From the NCBI RefSeq assembly GCF_002252625.1, contig NZ_NQKW01000002.1:124001-188000 (forward strand): 64,000 nucleotides of DNA. The letters run 5' to 3'. This DNA comes from Synechococcus sp. 1G10 (GTDB lineage Bacteria; Cyanobacteriota; Cyanobacteriia; PCC-6307; Cyanobiaceae). A program made the position numbers and the translations under genes. A model generated the notes under the pieces. The model saw only the letters and a list, made by a program, of their open reading frames with translations. It was not told the DNA's origin and ran no database searches. Shown piece by piece: positions 1 through 8,190 of the stretch (the stretch's first letter is position 1; each line of letters starts with the position of its first letter).

Positions 1-78
1 GGCGTCTTGTGGGATGGGGAAGATTCCTGCGGTGAGCTGGCCGCCCGGGGAACCGTTGGCACTCATCTCGGGCAGCAT
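1..78 (-). CDS. ftsZ: Cell division protein FtsZ, N-terminal fragment cut by the window edge
   Basis: The minus strand has an open frame from ATG at 78 to the window edge, 26 codons, with a second in-frame ATG at 66. The peptide ends in GIFPIPQDA, which resembles the short variable leader ahead of the nucleotide-binding core (RIEVIGVGGGG) in picocyanobacterial FtsZ. The core itself lies outside the window. The call also rests on position: the gene follows ftsQ on the same strand, the usual cyanobacterial order. FtsZ is the tubulin-like GTPase that forms the division ring. The choice between the two starts is open. Confidence 0.7.
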   Translation of the reverse strand, partial: MLPEMSANGSPGGQLTAGIFPIPQDA

Positions 79-198
79 TATGTCGGTGGAGGGCTGAGGA
101 AATCCTGTGCGATGCGGCACTTTTGCGTGAAATCGATTTTCTCGCAATGCTCCGGTGAGGGTTTGCGCTCCATTTGGGAGTCCCACTCCCCTGGCGCA

Positions 199-1038
199 TC
201 AGTCCACTCCTTGCCCTGCTCGTTTCGGCTGAGCGGAATCGACCGCCGGAGCCGGCAGCCCCAGTTCGGGTTGGTTGGGGTCGCTCAGATCGATGGAGCG
301 CACCCCCTGGCCCTTGACCTGCTTCGGCAGTTCTCCGGACAGATAACGCAACACATAGAGGCGGCGGGCGAGGTCGCCGTCAGGGCCACCGAGCTTGACC
401 TCTCCCAGAGTGCCGGTGCTCAGAAAGAGGGTGCCGTCCGGTTCGAATCGGATCGTCTGGAGCGGACTGCCCAGGTCGTTGCGGCGGCCGATGAGCTGCA
501 CGATGGTGGGCTTGAACCGGTCCTGCCAGCCCTGCACACGGATCGCCGTTTCGGGCTGGCTACCGCTGGACCCGATGGTCGTCTGACTGATGCTTATCCA
601 GTTGCCCAGGCGGTCGATGTAGCCCTGCTCGTTCCCACTGGCTGTGCGGCGCTCAGCCCGCGCCACCAACTTTCGGTCCATAAGCTCAATGCGCAGGCGG
701 GGCGGCAGGATCAGGCGCTGCACCGTCACCTGTTCCACCGGCAGGGCGCCCAGGAGTTCGGAGCGCAGCCGCCGGGGGTCGAGGGTCAGCAGGGGCATGG
801 GGAAGCGCAGTTCGGCTGCGGTGATCACCTGCTCACGGCTCACCCGTTCGCTGCCGCTCACCTCCACCTGGGACGGGCCGCTAAGGCTCCAGCCCTGGCG
901 CAACAGTCCGTAGCCAAGGCCCGCGGCTGCCGCTGAGAAGACCACAAGCCTCCAGAAGTTGCGAAGGCGTTCCTGCCGGCGCTGCAACCGCAGCTGCCGC
1001 CGTCTTTCAACCCCTGGCGCCAGAGGACCGGGACTCAC
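199..1038 (-). CDS. ftsQ: Cell division protein FtsQ-like (POTRA domain)
   Basis: This 279-residue type II membrane protein has an Arg-rich cytoplasmic N-terminus (residues 12-27). One hydrophobic segment follows (about 30-48), then an extracytoplasmic part with a POTRA-like region (VEVSGSERVSREQVITAAEL, about 58-77) and a beta domain. It links early and late divisome proteins at the septum. The start is GTG, overlapping the stop of the upstream gene by four bases (GTGA), which suggests translational coupling. The gene lies between ddl and ftsZ, the standard cyanobacterial order. Sequence conservation in this family is low, so context carries much of the call. Confidence 0.85.
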   Translation of the reverse strand: MSPGPLAPGVERRRQLRLQRRQERLRNFWRLVVFSAAAAGLGYGLLRQGWSLSGPSQVEVSGSERVSREQVITAAELRFPMPLLTLDPRRLRSELLGALPVEQVTVQRLILPPRLRIELMDRKLVARAERRTASGNEQGYIDRLGNWISISQTTIGSSGSQPETAIRVQGWQDRFKPTIVQLIGRRNDLGSPLQTIRFEPDGTLFLSTGTLGEVKLGGPDGDLARRLYVLRYLSGELPKQVKGQGVRSIDLSDPNQPELGLPAPAVDSAQPKRAGQGVD

Positions 1039-1445
1039 AGCTCACAACGGGATCGGGCCATCAGCTCATCCATCCAGCTCCGGGCTCGCTCGGCATCGGA
1101 GAAGGGCAGGTCCTTTTGCTGGCCATCTCCCACCAGCCGAACACGGCAGCTGCCCTGGCTTTCTTCAGTGAGGGGAGCATCACCTGATCCCAGTGACATC
1201 AGCTCCAGCAGTTCGAGCTTGCTGATGACAAACGATCCCTGGGGCTTGAGCACCCCGGCCTCAAAGGTGCTCCATGTCAGGACCCCATCGGCGAGCCGCG
1301 CCGCACCGCAGCCATCGAGTTTCGAGAGTTCCGAGCCGGCTGCCCAGTCGCGGAACAGTCGTTGACGGCGCCGCTCTAGCCAGCCGAGGGCCGTGAGCAG
1401 CACAAAAACCACCAGCAGGGGCAGCCAGAGCAAGCCGTGACTCAT
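1035..1445 (-). CDS. Conserved membrane-anchored protein of unknown function between ddl and ftsQ
   Basis: The gene encodes 136 residues. One N-terminal membrane segment (about 5-22) is followed by an Arg-rich turn ([13 protein letters not shown]) and a soluble domain of about 100 residues with no motif I recognise. It overlaps ddl by four bases at its start and ftsQ by four bases at its end, so it is embedded in the division and wall operon. The membrane anchor and context suggest an envelope-related role, but that is inference. Cyanobacterial genomes commonly have a short unknown gene at this position. Confidence 0.75.
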   Translation of the reverse strand: MSHGLLWLPLLVVFVLLTALGWLERRRQRLFRDWAAGSELSKLDGCGAARLADGVLTWSTFEAGVLKPQGSFVISKLELLELMSLGSGDAPLTEESQGSCRVRLVGDGQQKDLPFSDAERARSWMDELMARSRCEL

Positions 1446-2563
1446 TCCGCCAGGTCCTCTCGAGATGATTCACCATCCCATTCTCCCGCGCTCTCCACCA
1501 ACTGGTGCACGAGGTCGGCCAGTGGCACCCCGCTGGCGGCCCACAGCATCGGATACATGCTCTGGCTGGTGAAGCCGGGCATGGTGTTGATCTCGTTCAG
1601 CCAGAGCCGCTGCGCCGCTTCGTCGTAGAAGAAATCCACCCGCGCCAGCCCCTCGGCCGCCACGGCGGCACAGGCCTGAAGCGCCATGGCGCGCAGGCTC
1701 TCGCTCACGACCTCGGGCAGCTCGGCGGGGATCACGGTGGAGCTCAGCCCTGCGGTGTATTTCGTCTCGTAGTCGTACCAGTCAGCTGAAAACTGGATCT
1801 CCCCCACCACTGAGGCCTGGAGGCCGCCCCGGCCTCCAGGCCCGTGACCGAGCACGGCACACTCCAGTTCCCTGGCCGTGACCCCCTGCTCCACCACCAG
1901 CCGTGGATCGAGGTCAGCAGCCAGTTCAAGCCCCTGCAACAGGGAGGCGCGGTCGCTGGCCTTGCTGATGCCCACCGAGGAGCCCATGTTGGCCGGCTTG
2001 ACGAAGCAGGGGTAGCCCAGATCGCTCTCCAGGCGCTGCAGAAGCCCCTCCGGGTCCTGGCGCAGGTCTGTTGCCTGAACGCCGGCGTAGGGCACCTGGG
2101 GCAGGCCTGCGGCGGCGAAGGCGGCCTTCATGGCCTGTTTGTCCATGCCGAGGGCCGAGCCGAGCACGCCAGAGCCCACGAAGGGCACCTGCATCAAGGT
2201 GAACAGGCCCTGGATGGTGCCGTCCTCGCCGTTGGGCCCGTGCAGCACCGGAAACCACACGTCAACGCCAGCGGCCTGGGGTGGAAGGCCCTTGAAGCCA
2301 GGTCCCTCCAGGGGCCGATGAGTTGCGGTGTCGAGCAACTGCTCGTCGGAGGCCGGTTCACCGCTGGAGAGAACGGTCTCGGCCAGCTCTGGGCCCCACC
2401 AGCGGCCCTGGCGATCGATGTAGAAGGGCCGAACCAGATAGCGCAGGCGGTTCTCGTCGTCCCTGAGGCCTGCCACCACGGTGATGGCCGAGCGGATCGA
2501 GACAGCGTGCTCATCGGATGCCCCCCCGAACACCAGGCCGACGCAGCGGAGGGAGCTGGGCAT
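1442..2563 (-). CDS. ddl: D-alanine--D-alanine ligase
   Basis: This 373-residue ATP-grasp ligase joins two D-alanines for the peptidoglycan stem peptide in the cytoplasm. The N-terminus has the family pattern [19 protein letters not shown] central ATP-binding region contains [16 protein letters not shown], and the C-terminal metal/ATP site reads [15 protein letters not shown]. Length is normal. The ATG at 2563 sits about 50 bases after the miaB stop, and the 3' end overlaps the next gene by four bases. Together with murA and murE elsewhere in the window, it belongs to peptidoglycan precursor synthesis. Confidence 0.95.
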   Translation of the reverse strand: MPSSLRCVGLVFGGASDEHAVSIRSAITVVAGLRDDENRLRYLVRPFYIDRQGRWWGPELAETVLSSGEPASDEQLLDTATHRPLEGPGFKGLPPQAAGVDVWFPVLHGPNGEDGTIQGLFTLMQVPFVGSGVLGSALGMDKQAMKAAFAAAGLPQVPYAGVQATDLRQDPEGLLQRLESDLGYPCFVKPANMGSSVGISKASDRASLLQGLELAADLDPRLVVEQGVTARELECAVLGHGPGGRGGLQASVVGEIQFSADWYDYETKYTAGLSSTVIPAELPEVVSESLRAMALQACAAVAAEGLARVDFFYDEAAQRLWLNEINTMPGFTSQSMYPMLWAASGVPLADLVHQLVESAGEWDGESSREDLAE

Positions 2564-2613
2564 GGGGTCGGTCAGATCCGGATCGGCGCCAAACGTATCA
2601 GCGCCACCACGTC

Positions 2614-4038
2614 TCAGCCCACCGCAACGCCGGTGAGGGAGAAGGCGCGCACCTCCTCGATCCTCACGTTCACCAGATCCCCCGGCCGGATGGCGCCGCC
2701 CTGGAGTTCGCTGTTATGGCTGGACGGGTCCCTGGCGGGGAAGAACGTCAGCCGATTGGTGCGCGTGCGGCCCATGCACTGGCTGGGATCACGGGGGTTG
2801 CTGCCTTCCACCAGCACCTGCTCGATCCGCCCCCGGTAACGCTCACTGCGCAGGCGGGCTGTGCGCTCCACCAGGGCGTTGATCTCCTGGAGCCGATCCA
2901 CCTTAACGGCCTCGCTCAGCTGATCGGGCCAGTCGGCTGCAGGGGTATGGGGCCTGGGCGAGTAGGCGGCGGTGTTCACCTGGTCGAAGCCGATCTCCTC
3001 AATCAGCGCAAAGGTGCGCCGGTACTGGGCTTCGGTTTCGCCGGGGAAGCCCACGATCACATCGGCGCTGATCGCCGCATCGGGCATGCGACTGCGGATG
3101 CGCTCGAGAATGCGCCGGTACCGCTCCACCGTGTAGCCGCGTGCCATCGCCTTGAGCACGTCGTCATCACCGCTCTGGAAGGGGATGTGGAAGTGCTCGC
3201 ACAGCTTGGGCAGCTCGGCGCAGGCCTCGATCAGGCGCTCGGTGAAGTAGCGGGGATGGCTGGTGGCGAAGCGGATCCGCTCGATCCCCTCCACGTCGTG
3301 GACGTGCTGGAGCAGGTCAGTGAGGGTGTGCTGACGGCGGCCCTCCGGGGTGATGCCGGGCAGGTCGCGGCCATAGGCATCGATGTTCTGGCCCAGCAGG
3401 GTGACCTCCTTGAATCCGCGCTCCGCCAGCCCCTCCATCTCCAGCCGGATCGCCTCGGGGCGACGGCTCTGTTCGGCGCCACGCACCGAGGGAACAACGC
3501 AATAGGTGCAGCGCTCGTTGCAGCCGTAGATCACGTTCACCCAGGCGCAGACCTGGGAATCGCGGCGGGCGGTGGTGATGTCTTCAAGGATGTGGTGCTC
3601 ACCAGTGGCCACCACCTGCTGACCGCTGGCCACCTGCTCCAGCAGGGTGCCCAGCCGGTTGGCGTGCTGGGGACCCATCACCAGGTCGAGTTCGGGCACC
3701 CGCCGCAGCAGCGACTCTCCCTCCTGCTGGGCCACGCAACCAGCCACCACCAGGGTGAGATGGGGGTTGGTTCGTTTGCGCTGGGCCTGACGGCCCAGGT
3801 AGCTGTAGACCTTCTGCTCAGCGTTGTCGCGAATCGTGCAGGTGTTGTAGAGCACCAGATCAGCGCTGTGCTCATCGCTTCCGGGCTGGTAGCCCATGCT
3901 TTCGAGGATTCCGGCCATGCGCTCGGAATCGGCTTTATTCATCTGGCAGCCGAAGGTGGTGATCCAGTAGCTGCCGCCCCGCCCAGTCAGTGCTGGGGCC
4001 GATGCTGTGGCACTCGCCGTTGTGGTGGTAACGCTCAT
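2614..4038 (-). CDS. miaB: tRNA-2-methylthio-N6-dimethylallyladenosine synthase MiaB
   Basis: This radical-SAM methylthiotransferase adds the 2-methylthio group to i6A37 of tRNAs reading UNN codons. Visible parts are the N-terminal UPF0004 domain with cysteines in [26 protein letters not shown] and [11 protein letters not shown]. The radical-SAM cluster motif is [17 protein letters not shown], and a C-terminal TRAM domain ends the protein (474 residues from the chosen start). I chose ATG 4038 (MSVTTTT) because homologues begin with a short Thr/Ser-rich leader. An in-frame ATG at 4056 lies in the centre of the palindrome and would add MVETCG. It is the first gene of the leftward ddl-ftsQ-ftsZ run. 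Confidence 0.95.
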   Translation of the reverse strand: MSVTTTTASATASAPALTGRGGSYWITTFGCQMNKADSERMAGILESMGYQPGSDEHSADLVLYNTCTIRDNAEQKVYSYLGRQAQRKRTNPHLTLVVAGCVAQQEGESLLRRVPELDLVMGPQHANRLGTLLEQVASGQQVVATGEHHILEDITTARRDSQVCAWVNVIYGCNERCTYCVVPSVRGAEQSRRPEAIRLEMEGLAERGFKEVTLLGQNIDAYGRDLPGITPEGRRQHTLTDLLQHVHDVEGIERIRFATSHPRYFTERLIEACAELPKLCEHFHIPFQSGDDDVLKAMARGYTVERYRRILERIRSRMPDAAISADVIVGFPGETEAQYRRTFALIEEIGFDQVNTAAYSPRPHTPAADWPDQLSEAVKVDRLQEINALVERTARLRSERYRGRIEQVLVEGSNPRDPSQCMGRTRTNRLTFFPARDPSSHNSELQGGAIRPGDLVNVRIEEVRAFSLTGVAVG

Positions 4039-4075
4039 CCCACAAGTTTCGACCATGGCCGAAACTTGTGGGATG
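4036..4075. repeat. Nearly perfect 40-bp palindrome between divergent genes
   Basis: The left arm CATCCCACAAGTTTCG (4036-4051) is the exact reverse complement of the right arm (4060-4075). The central CCATGG (4053-4058) is itself palindromic, so only the pair 4052/4059 fails to match. The palindrome begins with the complement of the miaB ATG (4038-4036) and ends with the ATG of the rightward gene (4073-4075). It therefore fills the whole intergenic space and contains both starts. A transcript carrying both arms would place the start codon at the end of a 16-bp stem. Regulatory function is inference. Confidence 0.85.
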
Positions 4076-5194
4076 CAGGTTCGTCTTCACTGGATCACGC
4101 TTACCAAAGCGGTGCCCCTGGCGATCAGCCGGGGCACCACGGCATCGGTGCGGCGGCTGGTGGTCGAGCTGGAGCACGAGGGGCTGGTGGGTCGCGGCGA
4201 AACCGGCGGCTTCGAGACCGGTCACCGGGCCTATGCCATCGAGGCGGTCGCGGCGGAGCTGGAAACCCTGCTGGCGCGCTTCGCCTCAGCCGAGGGTCTG
4301 GCCCTCGGCGATGACCTGCCGGCCTTTCAGGCCCTCGAGCCCTGGCTGACCCCGCTGTCGCCACCGGCCCGCTGCGCCATCGACCTGGCCCTGCACGACT
4401 GGTGGGGCCAGAAGCTGGGCCAGCCCCTCTGGCGCCTCTGGGGCCTGGATCGGGCCGCCTGCAGTCCCACCAGCGTCACCCTCGGCCTGGGCGAGGTGGA
4501 GCGGGTGCTCGCCAGGCTGGATCTGTGGCAGGAGCGCCTGGGCTGCTGGCCCCAGCGGGTGAAACTCAAGCTGGGCAGTCCTGATGGCCCAGCCCACGAC
4601 CGTGCCCTGGTGTTGGCGGTGGGGCGGCGGCTGCAGGAGCAGGCCGGAACGGTCAGTGAGCTGCAGGTGGATGCGAATGGCGGCTGGGACCTGGCCACCG
4701 CTCAGCAGCTGATCCCCTGGCTGGCGGAGCAGGGGGTGGTGCTGGTGGAGCAGCCGCTGCCCGCCCAGCTCGACCCCGACGCCGATGCAGCCAGCTTCGA
4801 GGCCCTCGATCTGAGCTGCCCGATTCCCCTGGTGGCCGATGAGAGCTGCTGGAACCTGGCCGACCTGCTGCGCCTTGCCCCCCACGTGGATGCGGTCAAC
4901 ATCAAGCTGCTCAAGAGTGGCGGCCTCACGGAGGCCCTGCTGATGGCCCAGACCGCACGGAGCCTCGGGCTTGATCTGATGCTGGGCTGCTACTCCGACA
5001 GCGCCCTGCTCAACGGGGCTGCCTCCCAGCTGCTGCCGCTGGTGCGCTGGCCCGACCTCGACAGCCACCTGAACCTGATCGACGACCCCTTCGAGGGCCC
5101 CGAGCTCCAGGGCGACAGGCTGTTGCCCTCCTCTCGTCCCGGGCTTGGGGTGATTGAGTCCTCAGATCCCGCTGCAGCGGCTGCCCCGTGCTGA
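4073..5194 (+). CDS. Enolase-superfamily epimerase/racemase (DgcA-like or L-Ala-D/L-Glu epimerase-like)
   Basis: This 373-residue protein has the mandelate-racemase/muconate-lactonizing fold. Its N-terminal capping domain covers about residues 1-120. The barrel carries the catalytic lysine pair RVKLKLG, metal ligands in VDANGGW, LVEQPLP and VADESC, and the second catalytic lysine in NIKLLKSGG. This pattern fits L-Ala-D/L-Glu (dipeptide) epimerases and the related N-acetyl-D-glutamate racemase DgcA. The next gene is DUF1611, the family of DgcN, overlapping by seven bases. That neighbour favours a role in D-glutamate turnover. MenC (o-succinylbenzoate synthase) is a less likely alternative. An upstream in-frame ATG at 4055 lies inside the palindrome. 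Confidence 0.8.
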   Translation: MQVRLHWITLTKAVPLAISRGTTASVRRLVVELEHEGLVGRGETGGFETGHRAYAIEAVAAELETLLARFASAEGLALGDDLPAFQALEPWLTPLSPPARCAIDLALHDWWGQKLGQPLWRLWGLDRAACSPTSVTLGLGEVERVLARLDLWQERLGCWPQRVKLKLGSPDGPAHDRALVLAVGRRLQEQAGTVSELQVDANGGWDLATAQQLIPWLAEQGVVLVEQPLPAQLDPDADAASFEALDLSCPIPLVADESCWNLADLLRLAPHVDAVNIKLLKSGGLTEALLMAQTARSLGLDLMLGCYSDSALLNGAASQLLPLVRWPDLDSHLNLIDDPFEGPELQGDRLLPSSRPGLGVIESSDPAAAAAPC

Positions 5195-6303
5195 GCGCCG
5201 ATGCGCCCGTGGTGCTGCTGCTCCACGGCGGCCTCGACAACCTTTCGGGCAAGACGGGCCTGGCGATGTTGCGCTACCGGCACGGTCCTGTGGTGGCCGT
5301 GGTGGATCCGGCCCATGCCGGCGCTGAGCTGGAGGCCATCTCCGGCATCTCCCGATCGGTGCCCATCGTGGCCGACCTCAACGCCGCACTGGCTTTCCGG
5401 CCGGAGGTGGCGGTGGTGGGGCTGGCCCCATCCGGTGGGCAGCTGCCGCCGGAGCTGAAGGCTGATCTGGCCGCTGCCCTGCGGGCCAGGCTTCACCTGG
5501 CGAGTGGTCTGCATACCCCCCTGGCCTCCGATCCGGAGCTGGCTGCCTTGCGGGGTCCTGGGCAGTGGATCTGGGATCTGCGTCAGGAGCCCCCTGGCCT
5601 GCAGGTGGCCGCGGCCCGTGCGGCAGATCTGCCCGGCGAGCGGCTGCTGGCGGTGGGCACCGACATGGCCGTGGGCAAGATGAGCGCCTGCCTGGAGCTC
5701 ACAGCGGCCGCCCGCAGGGCGGGGCTGGATGGCCGGTTCGTCGGCACCGGCCAGGCCGGCATTCTGATCAGCGGCAGGGGCGTCCCCCTGGATGCCGTTC
5801 GTGTCGACTATGCAGCCGGTGCAGTGGAGCGTGCCCTGCTGGAGGCGGCCTCTGACCCAGCCTGCACCGAGGAGAGCCTGTTATTCGTGGAGGGTCAGGG
5901 CTCCCTCTGCCATCCCGGCTCAACAGCCACCCTGCCCCTGATCCGCGGCAGCCAGCCGACGGCACTGCTGCTGGTCCATCGGGCTGGCCAGAGCCATGTG
6001 AACAAGCATCCCCAGGTGGCGGTACCACCCCTGTCAGAGCTGATCGGCGTTTTGGAGGGGTTGGCGGCCCTTGGCCGGCCCATGGGCACTCCACCGCCCC
6101 GGGTGAGAGCCGTGGCCCTGAACACCGCTGGATTGGCGGAGGACAGCGCGGCCAGGGCCTGTGGAGCCATCAGCGACTCCCTGGGGCTCCCCTGCGCCGA
6201 TCCGGTAAGAGATGAGCCAGCAGCCGATCGACTGCTGGCTTCAATGAGGGCGAGCGAGGGGATTCGAACCCCCGGATGGCGGCACCACAAGCCGCTGCCT
6301 TAA
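5188..6303 (+). CDS. DUF1611 protein, DgcN-like D-glutamate N-acetyltransferase family
   Basis: The gene encodes 371 residues from a GTG that overlaps the preceding stop. An N-terminal Rossmann-like part is followed by a P-loop-type region (LAVGTDMAVGKMSA, about 153-166). DUF1611 signatures follow: GTGQAGILISGRGVPLDAVR and FVEGQGSLCHPGS. A member of this family in marine bacteria, DgcN, acetylates D-glutamate so that DgcA can racemise it. The same gene pairing here suggests that pathway, or recycling of cell-wall D-Glu peptides. The last 18 or so codons run antisense through tRNA-His, an unusual 3' end. Family membership is firm; the exact substrate is inferred. Confidence 0.85.
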   Translation: MLSADAPVVLLLHGGLDNLSGKTGLAMLRYRHGPVVAVVDPAHAGAELEAISGISRSVPIVADLNAALAFRPEVAVVGLAPSGGQLPPELKADLAAALRARLHLASGLHTPLASDPELAALRGPGQWIWDLRQEPPGLQVAAARAADLPGERLLAVGTDMAVGKMSACLELTAAARRAGLDGRFVGTGQAGILISGRGVPLDAVRVDYAAGAVERALLEAASDPACTEESLLFVEGQGSLCHPGSTATLPLIRGSQPTALLLVHRAGQSHVNKHPQVAVPPLSELIGVLEGLAALGRPMGTPPPRVRAVALNTAGLAEDSAARACGAISDSLGLPCADPVRDEPAADRLLASMRASEGIRTPGWRHHKPLP

Positions 6304-6322
6304 CCACTTGGCGACGCCCGCC
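6249..6322 (-). tRNA. tRNA-His (GTG)
   Basis: Read on the minus strand, the 74-nt sequence folds as a cloverleaf. It has an 8-bp acceptor (GGCGGGCG with CGCTCGCC) that includes the histidine-specific G-1:C73 pair. The anticodon stem is GCGGC/GCCGC with loop TTGTGGT (anticodon GTG), and the T arm is GGGGGTTCGAATCCCC. CCA is not encoded. The 3' part overlaps, on the opposite strand, the end of the DUF1611 gene. Confidence 0.95.
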
Positions 6323-6363
6323 GTGGTCTTTGCCAATGTATCAAGCAGCCTTGCACCCTCGCC

Positions 6364-6813
6364 TTGCGGCCCGCCCCTTCAGTTCGCCTTGCCCGCTGGT
6401 CCTCCGCTCTGGCCGTGGCGGGAGGGGTAAGCGGGGTTGCCCTGGTCTTCACCAATCCCGGGCTGGATGAGTTCGAGAGCTTCGCGGGTGACCAGCTGGC
6501 TGAACTGGCGGTTGAGGAGGTGTGCGTCAATCGCCTGCCGATGCCCCTCAAGCTGGCGATCCAGAACTGTCCTGAGTTGGTTCGCAGTCAGCACAAGGTG
6601 CTCGGTGACCTGGCCCGGCGTAGCACTGGGCGGCAGAACTTCGGACTGTTCAGCGTCTACCGCACCCAGATTGGAGGCCCTTCGGTGCTGCCGTTTCTCG
6701 AGCTTCCTGTGTATCGCGTGCTCACGGTGGCGGCCGCCGGGCGCTTCAAGATCCTGAACACCTCCAGCGACAACGACCCAGAAAGCGCCTCAGCCGATCG
6801 TGGGCCGTGGTGA
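6364..6813 (+). CDS. DUF4359 protein, exported or membrane-anchored
   Basis: The gene encodes 149 residues from a TTG at 6364; an in-frame GTG at 6415 is an alternative. A hydrophobic segment near residues 12-29 looks like a signal anchor. Next come FTNPGLDEFESFAGDQL and a Cys-containing helix (VEEVC). The C-terminal part includes RRSTGRQNFGLFSVYRTQI and YRVLTVAAAGRFKIL. These features match my memory of the cyanobacterial DUF4359 family, which has no established function. The 3' end overlaps the amidohydrolase gene by 4-7 bases, so the two are probably co-transcribed. Confidence 0.75.
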   Translation: MRPAPSVRLARWSSALAVAGGVSGVALVFTNPGLDEFESFAGDQLAELAVEEVCVNRLPMPLKLAIQNCPELVRSQHKVLGDLARRSTGRQNFGLFSVYRTQIGGPSVLPFLELPVYRVLTVAAAGRFKILNTSSDNDPESASADRGPW

Positions 6814-8138
6814 GCGCGGTTGAGTCGCTGCCGCCGCTGCTGCTGCCGCGTGCCCTGATCGATCCCCAGCGCCGTGATCTGCCCCCGGCGGATGCGGCTG
6901 GCCTGGTGGCCGTGCGTCTGATCCATCAGCATGGGCGGATCACGGCGATCGAGACCCATCTCCGCGGCGATGGGGAGCAGTTGCCCCTGGCACTGACCCC
7001 CCTGGTGGAGCCCCATGCCCACCTCGACAAGGCCTTCAGCTGGGAGCGGCACCCGAACCCGGCGGGCACGATGAAAGGGGCTCTGGCGGCCAACTTGGCC
7101 GAGCACCAGGAACGCAACCTCGAGCAGGTGTTGGAGCGGGGTGAGCGAGCCCTGGAGCGGGCCTGGCGCTACGGCCTGAGAGCCGTGCGCAGCCACATCG
7201 ACAGCCTCGGTCCCGGTGCCGAGCCGGGATGGGAGGGATTGCTGCAGCTGCAACGCCGCTGGGCGCCACGGCTGGCGCTGCAGCTGGTGGCTCTGGTGCC
7301 GGTGCAGCACTGGGGCACGGCCGCGGGAGGCGCCCTGGCCCGCCGGCTCGTCAGCCGCGGTCCGCGGGGATCGGTGCTGCTGGGGGGTGTGCTGGGCGCC
7401 CCCATGGCCCCCAGCGGTGCCGATGGCGAAGGGCTGCTGGCCCTGCTCCAGCTGGCCGACAGCCTGGGAGCCCCGGTGGATCTGCACGTCGATGAAAGCG
7501 GCGAGGGGGGCGGGGCGGGAGTGGCCCTGGTAGCCAGGCTGGTGCGGCGGCACCGCATCGGCGTGCCGGTCACCTGCAGCCACAGCTGCTCGATGTCGCA
7601 GTTGAGGGCACCGCGCCTGAACCGGCTCGCCGAGGCAATGGCGGACGCGTCCCTTTCGGTGGTGGCCCTGCCCCCAACCAACCTCTGGCTGCTGGGACAT
7701 CACGCTCAAGACACCCCGGCCATCCGGCCCCTGGCCCCGATCCGCCAGCTGCAGCGCGCCGGCGTCACGGTGGCGGTGGGGGGCGACAACGTCCAGGACT
7801 CCTGGCATCCGGGTGGGGATTTCGATCCACTGGAGCTGCTGCGCTTCTGCCTGCCGGCGGCCCATCTGGCTCCCTGGCAGCGGCAGGGGCTGGCTCCGTT
7901 CACCACCTCCGCCTCCCGCTTGATGGGTCTGGAGTGGGACGGGGTGCTGCGCCCCGGGGCACCCGCTGATCTGGTGGTGATCGCCGCCGGCAGCTGGAGT
8001 GAGCTGCTGGCCCGCTCTCCCCAGCGGCGGGTGCTGCGCGCTGGCCAGTGGCTGCCGGCCCCGGCGCCGCCGCAGCTGGCAGCACAGCTGGAGATGATGG
8101 CTGGAGGCGATGGCCGCGGCTATGCCCAGCGGGGCTGA
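6807..8138 (+). CDS. Amidohydrolase, cytosine-deaminase-like
   Basis: This 443-residue metal-dependent hydrolase has the residue order of the CodA branch. The N-terminal metal site is VEPHAHLDK, followed by RSHIDS. The HVDE motif (DLHVDESGEG) matches the CodA HCDE motif. A further histidine is in TCSHSCSM, and the metal-binding aspartate is in VAVGGDNVQDSWHPGG. The C-terminal beta-sandwich segment reads LRPGAPADLVVI. It likely deaminates or hydrolyses a nitrogen heterocycle; the substrate cannot be read from sequence. Start is GTG at 6807 or 6810. It lies upstream of a GlcD-like flavoprotein, with a gap of about 50 bases. Confidence 0.82.
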   Translation: MVSAVESLPPLLLPRALIDPQRRDLPPADAAGLVAVRLIHQHGRITAIETHLRGDGEQLPLALTPLVEPHAHLDKAFSWERHPNPAGTMKGALAANLAEHQERNLEQVLERGERALERAWRYGLRAVRSHIDSLGPGAEPGWEGLLQLQRRWAPRLALQLVALVPVQHWGTAAGGALARRLVSRGPRGSVLLGGVLGAPMAPSGADGEGLLALLQLADSLGAPVDLHVDESGEGGGAGVALVARLVRRHRIGVPVTCSHSCSMSQLRAPRLNRLAEAMADASLSVVALPPTNLWLLGHHAQDTPAIRPLAPIRQLQRAGVTVAVGGDNVQDSWHPGGDFDPLELLRFCLPAAHLAPWQRQGLAPFTTSASRLMGLEWDGVLRPGAPADLVVIAAGSWSELLARSPQRRVLRAGQWLPAPAPPQLAAQLEMMAGGDGRGYAQRG

Positions 8139-8190
8139 GTAGACCGGACGGAGGTGAGGCCCCTGCCTGCCGTTCGCCGCTTCGGTCGCT

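Noticed and set aside
2518-4314. 598-codon open frame opposite miaB
   Set aside because: The minus strand carries complete MiaB motifs. The plus translation is low-complexity and has no family resemblance.
4073-5194. Assignment as o-succinylbenzoate synthase MenC
   Set aside because: The fold is shared, but no menaquinone/phylloquinone genes are adjacent and the DUF1611 neighbour points to glutamate or dipeptide epimerisation.
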